8,196 bases of DNA from Methylocapsa sp. (GCA_003162995.1 PLUZ01000384.1:3359-11554); one strand, 5' to 3'. Positions 1-3,901 are shown, counted from the first letter of the stretch. Made by a program: numbers and translations. Notes: generated by a model not told the origin, from the letters alone.

Positions 1-150
1 GCACGTGGCGGATGTGGCCCCCGCAGACATCGCGGGCCATATGGCGGCTGCAGGTGGAACCGCTGGTAAAACACCACAAACGGGGATCCATCAGCAGCAG
101 CCGATGGATTTCTGGCTCCGGCCTATCAGCCCTTGTTCGAGGGCTGACCT
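1..150. other. Unassigned left edge of the window
   Basis: I cannot assign a gene here. One plus-strand frame is open from position 2 to a stop at 156-158. One minus-strand frame is open from the left edge up through a GTG at 154-152, whose bases overlap the stop of the small gene at 151-324 (a GTGA overlap). That same minus frame stays open up to an ATG at 433-431, directly through the other gene in a different phase, so its openness may be chance in GC-rich DNA. Neither translation resembles a family I recognise. A truncated downstream partner of the 151-324 gene, coupled through GTGA, is possible but weak. Confidence 0.25.
126..147 (-). terminator. Perfect 8-bp hairpin after the small membrane gene
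   Basis: TCAGCCCT at 126-133 pairs perfectly with AGGGCTGA at 140-147 around the six-base loop TGTTCG. It lies three bases beyond the stop codon of the minus-strand gene that ends at 151, the right place for a transcription terminator. No run of T follows on either strand, so an intrinsic terminator is only a possibility. If an open frame continues to the left from 154, the hairpin would be intragenic. Confidence 0.3.
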
Positions 151-324
151 TCACCGTTGAAGCCGGGGCCGCCAGGCCAAATCGTCGGACAGCACATAGA
201 TCGTGATGGCAAGCAGCATAATGAAAAGGCCAACCCAAAATAACCGCGAATGATGCAACCGCCGCCAGTTCCGGCGGACGGGCAGGTCCTCGGCGCCGCC
301 ATGATGGCGGGGGTGATTGTTCAT
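151..324 (-). CDS. Small single-pass membrane protein, unknown function
   Basis: This is a 57-residue protein of unknown function. The N-terminal 27 residues are polar and basic, rich in His and Arg (for example RRNWRRLHHSR at 17-27). They are followed by one strongly hydrophobic segment at about 28-46 (LFWVGLFIMLLAITIYVLS) and a short polar tail ending WRPRLQR. The positive-inside rule suggests a cytoplasmic N terminus. The start is well supported: GGGGAGG sits eight bases before the ATG, a near-ideal ribosome binding site, and the hydrophobic pattern appears only in this frame. The gene is transcribed away from the mobile element and from glcE, so the element was inserted into the divergent spacer between the two. 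Short proteins of this style occur in Hyphomicrobiales as hypotheticals, but I cannot name a function. I am fairly confident that it is a real gene. Confidence 0.6.
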   Translation of the reverse strand: MNNHPRHHGGAEDLPVRRNWRRLHHSRLFWVGLFIMLLAITIYVLSDDLAWRPRLQR

Positions 325-415
325 ATGTATTTCCTCCCCTTATTCTTGAAAACCGCGAAGGCCATGACATGTCCTTCTTGCAGCTGATGCAGGTTTGACG
401 CTCACGGCCGCCAAT

Positions 416-451
416 CGTACCGAAAAGTTTCATGCGAAACATTTTCGTACG
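416..451. repeat. Long imperfect hairpin at the insertion border
   Basis: CGTA (416-419), CGAAAA (421-426) and GTTTC (427-431) pair with GAAAC (436-440), TTTTCG (442-447) and TACG (448-451) around the loop ATGC. This gives 15 pairs, with single-base bulges at 420 and 441. It lies in the spacer between the small membrane gene and glcE, and its last base is the first base of the element's target duplication. It could be an ancestral terminator or protein-binding palindrome that was used as, or sits beside, a favoured insertion site. Confidence 0.45.
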
Positions 452-458
452 ATCGATC
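451..458. repeat. Left 8-bp target site duplication (GATCGATC)
   Basis: GATCGATC at 451-458 is repeated directly at 3851-3858, immediately outside the two terminal inverted repeats. Eight bases is the duplication length known for the IS1595 family. The octamer is itself palindromic, which makes the inverted repeats look longer than they are. Placing the boundary one base in either direction destroys the direct repeat. Confidence 0.85.
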
Positions 459-484
459 CGGTATTATGTAGCAAACTCACCAAA
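459..484 (+). repeat. Left terminal inverted repeat, 26 bp
   Basis: Starts CGGTATTATGTAGC and ends ACTCACCAAA. It matches the reverse complement of 3825-3850 at all 26 positions, and the two copies diverge from position 485 inward (G on the left, A on the right). Confidence 0.9.
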
Positions 485-615
485 GCTATAACGTTGCCAT
501 AATTCATCCCATCGGCATATCCCTTATAAACAACTTTGTGATAAGTCATATATCCCTCCCTTGACGATATGCCGGTGTGTGATATGGGTAATCGCCCGTT
601 GTTATGGTGATTCCT

Positions 616-984
616 ATGACAGATCCTCTTTCCCGCGCCATGGCCGATCTTGCTACTAAGGAGCAAGATATTAGCCGCCTTCAAAATGAGGCGGAAAAGC
701 TTCGTGTGTTTATCGAAATGTATCGCTCATATGCGGAAACATCTATTCCTAATGGAAGTGACAACAGCGTCCCGCGCTCGAAAAAAGACCTGATCGCTGA
801 CGCCTCAATTGTAGTCATCAAGCGCCATGGGGCGCCTGTGCCACTTAGTGTTCTATGCACAGAAATTGAAACAAGCGGCGTTGAAATTGGAACATCAGAC
901 CCAAAGCAATATCTCTCGACGACACTCAATCGCGATAGTCGGTTTAGGTCGATTCGAGGCGAAGGCTGGGTTTTGACTGATTAA
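616..984 (+). CDS. Coiled-coil and winged-helix cargo protein (HARE-HTH-like)
   Basis: The protein has 122 residues. Residues 9-40 form a charged amphipathic helix suited to a coiled coil (KEQDISRLQNEAEKLRVFIE). A polar linker follows, and then residues 55-122 have the pattern of a winged helix of the HARE-HTH kind: helix SKKDLIADASIVVIKRHG, PVPLSVLCTEIETSG, and a terminal wing ending RFRSIRGEGWVLTD. HARE-HTH domains are linked in the literature to DNA modification, restriction and chromatin proteins; the assignment here is by pattern only. The start at 616 is chosen because GGTGA lies six bases before it; an ATG at 604 would add four residues and has no such site. It is the first gene inside the left repeat, and a hairpin follows its stop at 992-1034. 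The gene at the other end of the element has the same domain order. Likely role: DNA-binding accessory or regulatory protein of the element. Confidence 0.6.
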   Translation: MTDPLSRAMADLATKEQDISRLQNEAEKLRVFIEMYRSYAETSIPNGSDNSVPRSKKDLIADASIVVIKRHGAPVPLSVLCTEIETSGVEIGTSDPKQYLSTTLNRDSRFRSIRGEGWVLTD

Positions 985-991
985 ATGGATT

Positions 992-1034
992 AGCCCTGCA
1001 CATTTCAAGTCTACCGAGACGGATGTGCAGGGCT
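992..1034 (+). terminator. 12-bp perfect stem downstream of the winged-helix gene
   Basis: AGCCCTGCACAT (992-1003) pairs perfectly with ATGTGCAGGGCT (1023-1034). The 19-base loop contains its own small stem, GTCT (1009-1012) with AGAC (1017-1020). It begins seven bases after the stop codon at 982-984, which suits transcription termination, but CTTAAG rather than a T run follows. It could equally be the first stem of the structured region downstream. Confidence 0.4.
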
Positions 1035-1040
1035 CTTAAG

Positions 1041-1214
1041 CGTGCCTGTAAAGCCAGGCGAGGAGGTAGGACATGTTATTATAACCAAAGCCGCTTTAGT
1101 CGGCTACCGCGTTACCGCGCGGTGGCTGACTTTAGCGAACTTGGGCCGGGGCTGGTTGCCGAGAGCCGGATTTCCACCTGCGCGCTCCGGGGTCCGATCC
1201 CCCGTCGGTCCACC
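1041..1214 (+). ncRNA. Candidate structured RNA with alternative folds
   Basis: No convincing protein gene lies between 985 and 1258, but the stretch is rich in stems. GCCTG (1044-1048) pairs with CAGGC (1055-1059). A 14-pair stem joins 1098-1111 to 1118-1131 around the loop TTACCG and includes two G-U pairs. It extends outward through 1092-1095 with 1134-1137, and then 1085-1090 with 1140-1144. GGCT (1150-1153) pairs with AGCC (1164-1167). CGGGG (1188-1192) pairs with CCCCG (1200-1204). In a competing fold, 1121-1130 pairs with 1204-1214 (ten pairs, one bulge, one G-U), which excludes the 14-pair stem. The G-U pairs would be A-C mismatches in a minus-strand transcript, so the plus strand is favoured. 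I see no clear promoter, and no known RNA family is recognised. Confidence 0.35.
1188..1204 (+). other. tRNA T-arm-like hairpin
   Basis: CGGGG-TCCGATC-CCCCG is a five-pair stem with a seven-base loop, the geometry of a tRNA T arm. It is followed by seven bases (TCGGTCC), A, then CC, as at a tRNA 3' end. The loop has C where T55 is invariant. No 5' acceptor strand (GGACCGA would be needed), D arm or anticodon arm fits upstream. It is either the relic of a tRNA 3' end or a coincidental stem in the RNA-like region, not a working tRNA. Confidence 0.3.
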
Positions 1215-1230
1215 TTTGGTCTGTGTACAC

Positions 1231-1247
1231 TAAAACACGGATTCCGT
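1231..1247 (-). terminator. Weak hairpin downstream of the XRE gene
   Basis: Read on the minus strand, ACGGAATCCGT (1247-1237) is a short palindrome followed by GTTTTA (1236-1231). It begins 12 bases beyond the stop codon of the XRE regulator. The stem is only four to five pairs, so this is at best a weak intrinsic terminator. Confidence 0.25.
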
Positions 1248-1258
1248 CTATATGGATG

Positions 1259-1492
1259 TCAGCGTTTTTCGTTGGCATTAGTGAAAGTTATTCCCTGTGC
1301 TTCGCCATCGACAAAAGCGATTCCTTGCCGCTCCAGCGCAGCTCTCATTGCCGCTAGATTGTTCGCAATCGGAACGCGACGCCCTTTCTCGAAATCGCGC
1401 ACCGTTGAAAGGGAAACGTGCGCAGCGCTGGCAAGATCGTCTTGCGACAGGTCCAACCAAGCACGAGCGGCGCGACATTGCTCAGGTGTCAT
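1259..1492 (-). CDS. XRE/Cro-CI family repressor of the element
   Basis: This 77-residue protein is almost entirely one helix-turn-helix domain: [20 protein letters not shown], then the recognition region [19 protein letters not shown] (about 21-39), then [20 protein letters not shown]. This is the compact XRE type common in alphaproteobacteria and prophages, and it would act as a cytoplasmic DNA-binding dimer. I chose the ATG at 1492-1490. A TTG at 1555 would add 21 residues, but those merely translate the inverted repeat and overlap this gene's own -35 box. No ribosome binding site precedes the ATG. Instead TTGACG-N17-TATCAG ends seven bases before it, so the transcript is predicted to be leaderless. 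It faces away from the transposase gene, and the dyads between the two are its probable operators. Inferred role: repression of itself and of the transposase. Confidence 0.8.
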   Translation of the reverse strand: MTPEQCRAARAWLDLSQDDLASAAHVSLSTVRDFEKGRRVPIANNLAAMRAALERQGIAFVDGEAQGITFTNANEKR

Positions 1493-1498
1493 GCCGCT

Positions 1499-1527
1499 CT
1501 GATAGCGATAAAATTTGCAAACGTCAA
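1499..1527 (-). promoter_or_regulatory. Promoter of the XRE gene, leaderless type
   Basis: On the minus strand, TTGACG (1527-1522) and TATCAG (1504-1499) are separated by 17 bases. Each matches the sigma-70 type consensus at most positions. Six bases separate the -10 box from the ATG, so transcription should begin at or next to the A of the start codon. The -35 box overlaps the left half of the dyad at 1524-1540, consistent with autorepression. Confidence 0.5.
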
Positions 1528-1590
1528 CGATTTCCGTTGACACCAACGCTTTCAACGCTTATCAATGACGTCAACGGAAATCGTTGGCGT
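1521..1590. promoter_or_regulatory. Paired operator dyads between XRE and transposase genes
   Basis: Positions 1525-1541 and 1570-1586 form a perfect 17-bp inverted repeat, extending to 21 bp (1521-1541 with 1570-1590) with one mismatch. Each arm is itself a dyad: TCAACG-ATTTC-CGTTGA at 1524-1540, and TCAACG-GAAAT-CGTTGG at 1571-1587, centres 47 bases apart. Two further CAACG half-sites lie between them (1544-1548 and 1553-1557). The first dyad overlaps the -35 boxes of both divergent promoters. The second covers the predicted transposase transcription start. Binding by the neighbouring XRE protein is an inference from position and symmetry. Confidence 0.65.
1537..1565 (+). promoter_or_regulatory. 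Transposase promoter
   Basis: A perfect -35 box, TTGACA (1537-1542), is followed 17 bases later by TATCAA (1560-1565), which matches four of six consensus positions. The predicted start site is near 1572, giving a leader of about 23 bases before the ATG at 1595. The -35 box overlaps the right half of the first dyad, and the start site lies in the second. Confidence 0.6.
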
Positions 1591-1594
1591 TCAA

Positions 1595-2554
1595 ATGTCT
1601 CAGCACTTCCTCCTTTCAACTGCGGCACGTTCGCTAAGTCTAGCGAAAGTAGCCCGTATGTCGGATCAGGAAGCCCATGACGCCTTCCGGCTAATCCGCT
1701 GGACCGATACTAACGGCGAGCCGGTAAGCCCGCGCTGCCAATGCAATGCGGCCTATAAATATGAGACGCGCAAGCTATGGAAGTGCAAGGCTTGCAATCA
1801 CCAATTCAGTGTCACGTCTGGCACCATTTTCGCCAGTCGCAAGATGCCAATTCGTGACATTCTCCTTGCCATTGCGATCTTTGTGAACGGCGCGAAAGGC
1901 CATAGCGCTCTGCAGCTCTCGCGCGACCTTGATTGCCAGTACAAGACGGCTTTTGTGCTTGCTCACAAAATCCGCGAAGCACTTGCCGATACAAAAACTG
2001 ATGAAACCGTCTCGGGCGAAGTCGAAATCGACGGTGCCTATTTTGGCGGTTATGTGCGGCCCGCCAATTGGAAAGAGAACCGCCGCGATCGTCGTCTTGC
2101 TGAAAACCAAACCGGCAAGCGTCGCGTCGTAGTCATCATGCGCGAACGCAACGGGATAACACTTCCCTTCGTTTTCCATGCCGAAGCTCAATCAATTTCA
2201 TTGATCGCCAATCGGGTCAATGGCAATGCTATCGTCTATGCTGATGAAGCCCGGCATTGGGATATTCTGCACGAGCGCTTTTTGACCAAGCGCATTAACC
2301 ACGAGGAATGTTATTCGGACGGTGATGCCTGTACCAATCAAGCCGAGAGCTTCTTTTCCAGACTTCGCCGCGCTGAGATCGGGGTGCATCATCATATCAG
2401 CGGGCGGTACCTCGGCGCATATGCCTCAGAAATGGCGTGGCGTGAAGACAACCGCCGCGTCTCAAATGGCGAGCAATACTTGATGGCCGCAAATGCTGCG
2501 CTGGTGCATCCAGTTTCGCGCCAGTGGAAAGGGTATTGGCAAAAAGGTGGTTGA
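1595..2554 (+). CDS. IS1595-family transposase (ISXO2-like DDE)
   Basis: This 319-residue transposase catalyses excision and insertion of the element. The N terminus, MSQHFLLSTAARSLSLAKVA, is typical of the family. A zinc-ribbon region follows (about 44-70, with C48, C50, C64 and C67), then a helical DNA-binding segment to about 130 (SALQLSRDLDCQYKTAFVLA). The catalytic domain has VEIDGAYFGGYVRP (first Asp at 146), VYADEARHWD (second Asp at 217) and ACTNQAESFFSRLRRAEIG, with the third catalytic position near N248/E251. The family tail, SEMAWREDNRRVSNG, is also present. No frameshift or stop interrupts it and the length is normal. An upstream ATG at 1565 is rejected because it lies in the -10 box. 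One oddity is that the zinc ribbon usually begins CPxC but here reads SPRC (Ser45). The stop codon directly abuts that of the convergent gene at 2555. Confidence 0.93.
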   Translation: MSQHFLLSTAARSLSLAKVARMSDQEAHDAFRLIRWTDTNGEPVSPRCQCNAAYKYETRKLWKCKACNHQFSVTSGTIFASRKMPIRDILLAIAIFVNGAKGHSALQLSRDLDCQYKTAFVLAHKIREALADTKTDETVSGEVEIDGAYFGGYVRPANWKENRRDRRLAENQTGKRRVVVIMRERNGITLPFVFHAEAQSISLIANRVNGNAIVYADEARHWDILHERFLTKRINHEECYSDGDACTNQAESFFSRLRRAEIGVHHHISGRYLGAYASEMAWREDNRRVSNGEQYLMAANAALVHPVSRQWKGYWQKGG

Positions 2555-2812
2555 TTATCCCGATAATTTAAACCAGGGAGAATTCACCCCAAGTCTTCGA
2601 TCTAGATAGGCCACATATGTAGGCACCATATGCTCAGCCTGATCTACGCCAGAGACGATTACTGACTTTCCATTATCGGCAACGATCTTCACCAGAGAAA
2701 TTGGACGACCCCGTTTGTCAGTGCGATATCCGCATTGACAGTGACCGCCACATTCCCTGATCCATTGCATATATTGAGCTAGTGTTGGATGTCCGCCAAA
2801 TGGCGCAGCCAC
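2555..2812 (-). CDS. Unknown cargo protein paired with HicB-like gene
   Basis: This is an 85-residue soluble protein of unknown function. Its sequence has PTLAQYMQWIRECGGHCQCG at 9-28, a basic turn (RTDKRGRP), a beta-rich stretch (ISLVKIVADNGKSVIVSG) and the tail YLDRRLGVNSPWF. I have an impression of similar small proteins beside HicB-like genes in alphaproteobacteria, but I cannot name a family. It lacks the canonical HicA pattern, in that there is no GSHH motif. The start is a GTG at 2812-2810, preceded by AAGGAAGG with five bases between. That site overlaps the end of the upstream gene's stop (TAAGGAAGG), so the two are cotranscribed and probably translationally coupled. The CxC at 25-27 could bind metal. 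Its stop is tail-to-tail with the transposase stop and no space separates them. Candidate partner or effector of the HicB-like protein. Confidence 0.6.
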   Translation of the reverse strand: MAAPFGGHPTLAQYMQWIRECGGHCQCGYRTDKRGRPISLVKIVADNGKSVIVSGVDQAEHMVPTYVAYLDRRLGVNSPWFKLSG

Positions 2813-2821
2813 GGACCTTCC

Positions 2822-3112
2822 TTATGCACAAAGAGCCATTTCATATCCGACGCCGTCTATCATCTCGCTCTTATCGAATCTAGAACGCTTCTCCCAGAGA
2901 TCAAAAAAATGCTCGGGCGCTTGAGGTAATGAATTCAGATCCCGACCCCCAGATTTGCATAGCTCTAGCTCCGCTTCGATTGCAACTTCGAGACGGGACT
3001 GCAAAGTATCTAAATCCTTAGCCATTGCGCAAATGTCATGTTCAAGGCACTGCGCAATCCATTGGCCGCCATCGTTAAGGATGACAACACGGACGGTTTG
3101 CGTTGTTTGCAT
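2822..3112 (-). CDS. HicB-like domain protein
   Basis: The protein has 96 residues. Residues 6-50 have the HicB-like pattern: a strand VRVVILNDGGQWIAQCLEHD, a turn, then ICAMAKDLDTLQSRLEVAIEAELE, in which the helix follows the conserved cleavage-like GQWIAQCLEHDI segment. The tail SLPQAPEHFFDLWEKRSRF is proline-aromatic. HicB-like folds act as antitoxins that neutralise the RNase HicA and often repress their own operon, but many solitary HicB-like proteins have no known toxin, and this one lacks an obvious C-terminal DNA-binding domain. The start at 3112 is chosen because GGGAG lies seven bases upstream; an alternative 14 codons earlier has no such site. It is the first gene of a two-gene unit with the 85-residue protein, nine bases apart, behind a plausible promoter at 3187-3216. 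It could be an addiction module that stabilises the element. Confidence 0.6.
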   Translation of the reverse strand: MQTTQTVRVVILNDGGQWIAQCLEHDICAMAKDLDTLQSRLEVAIEAELELCKSGGRDLNSLPQAPEHFFDLWEKRSRFDKSEMIDGVGYEMALCA

Positions 3113-3333
3113 TGAAAACTCCCGGCTTTTTTGGCTTGTGGCTTGACAAATCAAGAAACATATGAAAGCGGCCTCTTACAGAGGGGAGTATATAGATTCG
3201 TTAACTGATTTGTCCATGCGGCAGTTAGGTTAATTATTAAAAATTCTTTGGCTGTGCCGCCGATGCAACAAAATCATGGCACAAAAATGTGTACCAAATA
3301 GTTGAATTAATTGATCAATCTTACTTTCATTGA
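3113..3333 (-). other. AT-rich spacer upstream of the HicB-like pair
   Basis: No gene is visible. The stretch holds the promoter at 3187-3216, a hairpin CCTCT-TAC-AGAGG at 3172-3184 just past the predicted start site, and a palindrome CTTGA-CAAA-TCAAG at 3142-3155 in the leader. Either of the last two could be an operator for autoregulation. GTGCC (3254-3258) and GGCAC (3278-3282), extended by ATG/CAT inside, form a bulged stem downstream of the 3334-3762 gene and may serve as its weak terminator. A TTGATCAA palindrome lies at about 3311-3318. Confidence 0.4.
3187..3216 (-). promoter_or_regulatory. Promoter of the HicB-like gene pair
   Basis: On the minus strand, TGGACA (3216-3211) and TATACT (3192-3187) are separated by 18 bases, each one mismatch from the sigma-70 consensus. 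The predicted start is near 3180, giving a leader of about 70 bases that contains two small palindromes. Confidence 0.5.
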
Positions 3334-3762
3334 CTACTTTGCAATCCACACTTTCGCGCCCTTCCGTTTCCCGGCTCCAGCAATCTGCCCTCGTATTTCT
3401 CGCCTCAGCATGGCCTGGATGATTTTAAAACTGATCGCCCTGCGCAAGACTGCATCGCTGTGATTCATATCCTTGGCGCGCATTACAGCTAACGTCAGCT
3501 CGCGAGTGTCCAAGCCTTCCTTGGCCTCAGCAAGTTCCTTTTTGCATAAAGCAAAAATCTCGCCACGCTTGAATATACGGGTGATTGACATGCGTGACGG
3601 ATAAACGCTTGACCCACTGTCTCTCTCAAGCAATTCCAGCGTTGCATTGACGTACATCAGATCGCGTCGGGCGGTTGTTATAGCCGTTTCGTAAGTGGCA
3701 ATGATCCGCTCTAGCTCATCGCGCTTTGAACAAAGGGTATTGATGATTTGGGGTTCGGGCAT
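3334..3762 (-). CDS. Coiled-coil and winged-helix cargo protein, right end
   Basis: The protein has 142 residues. Residues 5-47 form a long amphipathic helix (RDELERIIATYETAITTARR, then TLELLERD) that suits a coiled coil. After a linker, residues 66-142 look like a winged helix (RGEIFALCKKELAEAKEGLD, TRELTLAVMRAKDMNHSDAV, RRAISFKIIQAMLRR, and a basic wing GKRKGAKVWIAK). I recall a widespread alphaproteobacterial hypothetical family with the same order, an EP-rich start followed by KRxEL, then RGE and TTxD/E-type helices, often found in mobile DNA. The ATG at 3762 is preferred because MPEPQIINTL matches that remembered start. A TTG at 3807 would add 15 residues; neither has a clear ribosome binding site. 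It is the last gene before the right inverted repeat, pointing inward and mirroring the winged-helix gene at the left end. A DNA-binding role within the element is inferred. Confidence 0.6.
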   Translation of the reverse strand: MPEPQIINTLCSKRDELERIIATYETAITTARRDLMYVNATLELLERDSGSSVYPSRMSITRIFKRGEIFALCKKELAEAKEGLDTRELTLAVMRAKDMNHSDAVLRRAISFKIIQAMLRREIRGQIAGAGKRKGAKVWIAK

Positions 3763-3824
3763 TTTGTTGGCCACGCTTGCATCAGGCAACCTGGCCACGA
3801 AATCCAAATGTTCACAATATTGGT

Positions 3825-3850
3825 TTTGGTGAGTTTGCTACATAATACCG
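3825..3850 (-). repeat. Right terminal inverted repeat, 26 bp
   Basis: Reads TTTGGTGAGT inward to outward and ends CATAATACCG at the outer border. It is the exact reverse complement of 459-484. Confidence 0.9.
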
Positions 3851-3858
3851 GATCGATC
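3851..3858. repeat. Right 8-bp target site duplication (GATCGATC)
   Basis: Direct copy of 451-458, immediately outside the right inverted repeat. The next 43 bases run to the glcE start codon. Confidence 0.85.
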
Positions 3859-3901
3859 CGCACAAGGTTATAGACTCTTCGCTCCGGTTAAGGCGTACAA
3901 A

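Larger units (their letters stand above)
459..3850 (+). mobile_element. IS1595-family (ISXO2-like) element with cargo genes
   Basis: This 3392-bp element is bounded by perfect 26-bp inverted repeats (459-484 and 3825-3850, outer end CGGTATTATG) and flanked by the duplication GATCGATC. Its transposase (1595-2554) has the zinc-ribbon plus ISXO2-like DDE architecture of the IS1595 family, in which members enlarged by passenger genes are known. Inside are a coiled-coil winged-helix gene (616-984), a structured non-coding stretch, an XRE regulator (1259-1492), the transposase, a HicB-like gene with a partner (2555-3112) and a second coiled-coil winged-helix gene (3334-3762). The interior is clearly lower in GC than the flanks. 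The intact ends, intact duplication and uninterrupted transposase suggest a fairly recent, possibly active insertion. Subgroup (ISNwi1-like or ISNha5-like) cannot be decided by eye. Confidence 0.9.

Noticed and set aside
431..433. ATG at 433 on the minus strand opening a frame to the left edge
   Set aside because: It has no ribosome binding site and runs in another phase straight through the well-supported 151-324 gene, so it is probably chance openness.
1121..1214. A complete tRNA gene
   Set aside because: Only the T arm fits. There is no seven-pair acceptor stem, D arm or anticodon arm, and the T loop lacks the invariant TTC.
1042..1233. GTG-started 63-residue open frame across the RNA-like stretch
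   Set aside because: No ribosome binding site precedes it, its composition is typical of chance frames, and it coincides with stems bearing G-U pairs that point to RNA, not protein.
1493..1555. TTG-started 21-residue extension of the XRE protein
   Set aside because: It translates the operator repeat, contains the gene's own -35 and -10 boxes, and the family normally begins near MTPEQ.
1565..1594. Earlier ATG for the transposase at 1565
   Set aside because: The codon overlaps the predicted -10 box, the added residues only translate the repeat arm, and MSQHFLLS is the family-typical start.
2555..3112. Canonical hicA-hicB toxin-antitoxin locus
   Set aside because: The HicB-like gene comes first, the partner lacks the HicA GSHH-type motif, and no DNA-binding domain is visible on the HicB-like protein. 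Only a HicB-like pairing can be claimed.
3820..3846. Outward promoter in the right inverted repeat (CATAAT as -10) that could drive glcE
   Set aside because: The only -35-like sequence, TTGGTT at 3820-3825, is 15 bases away and matches poorly, so a hybrid promoter is not supported.
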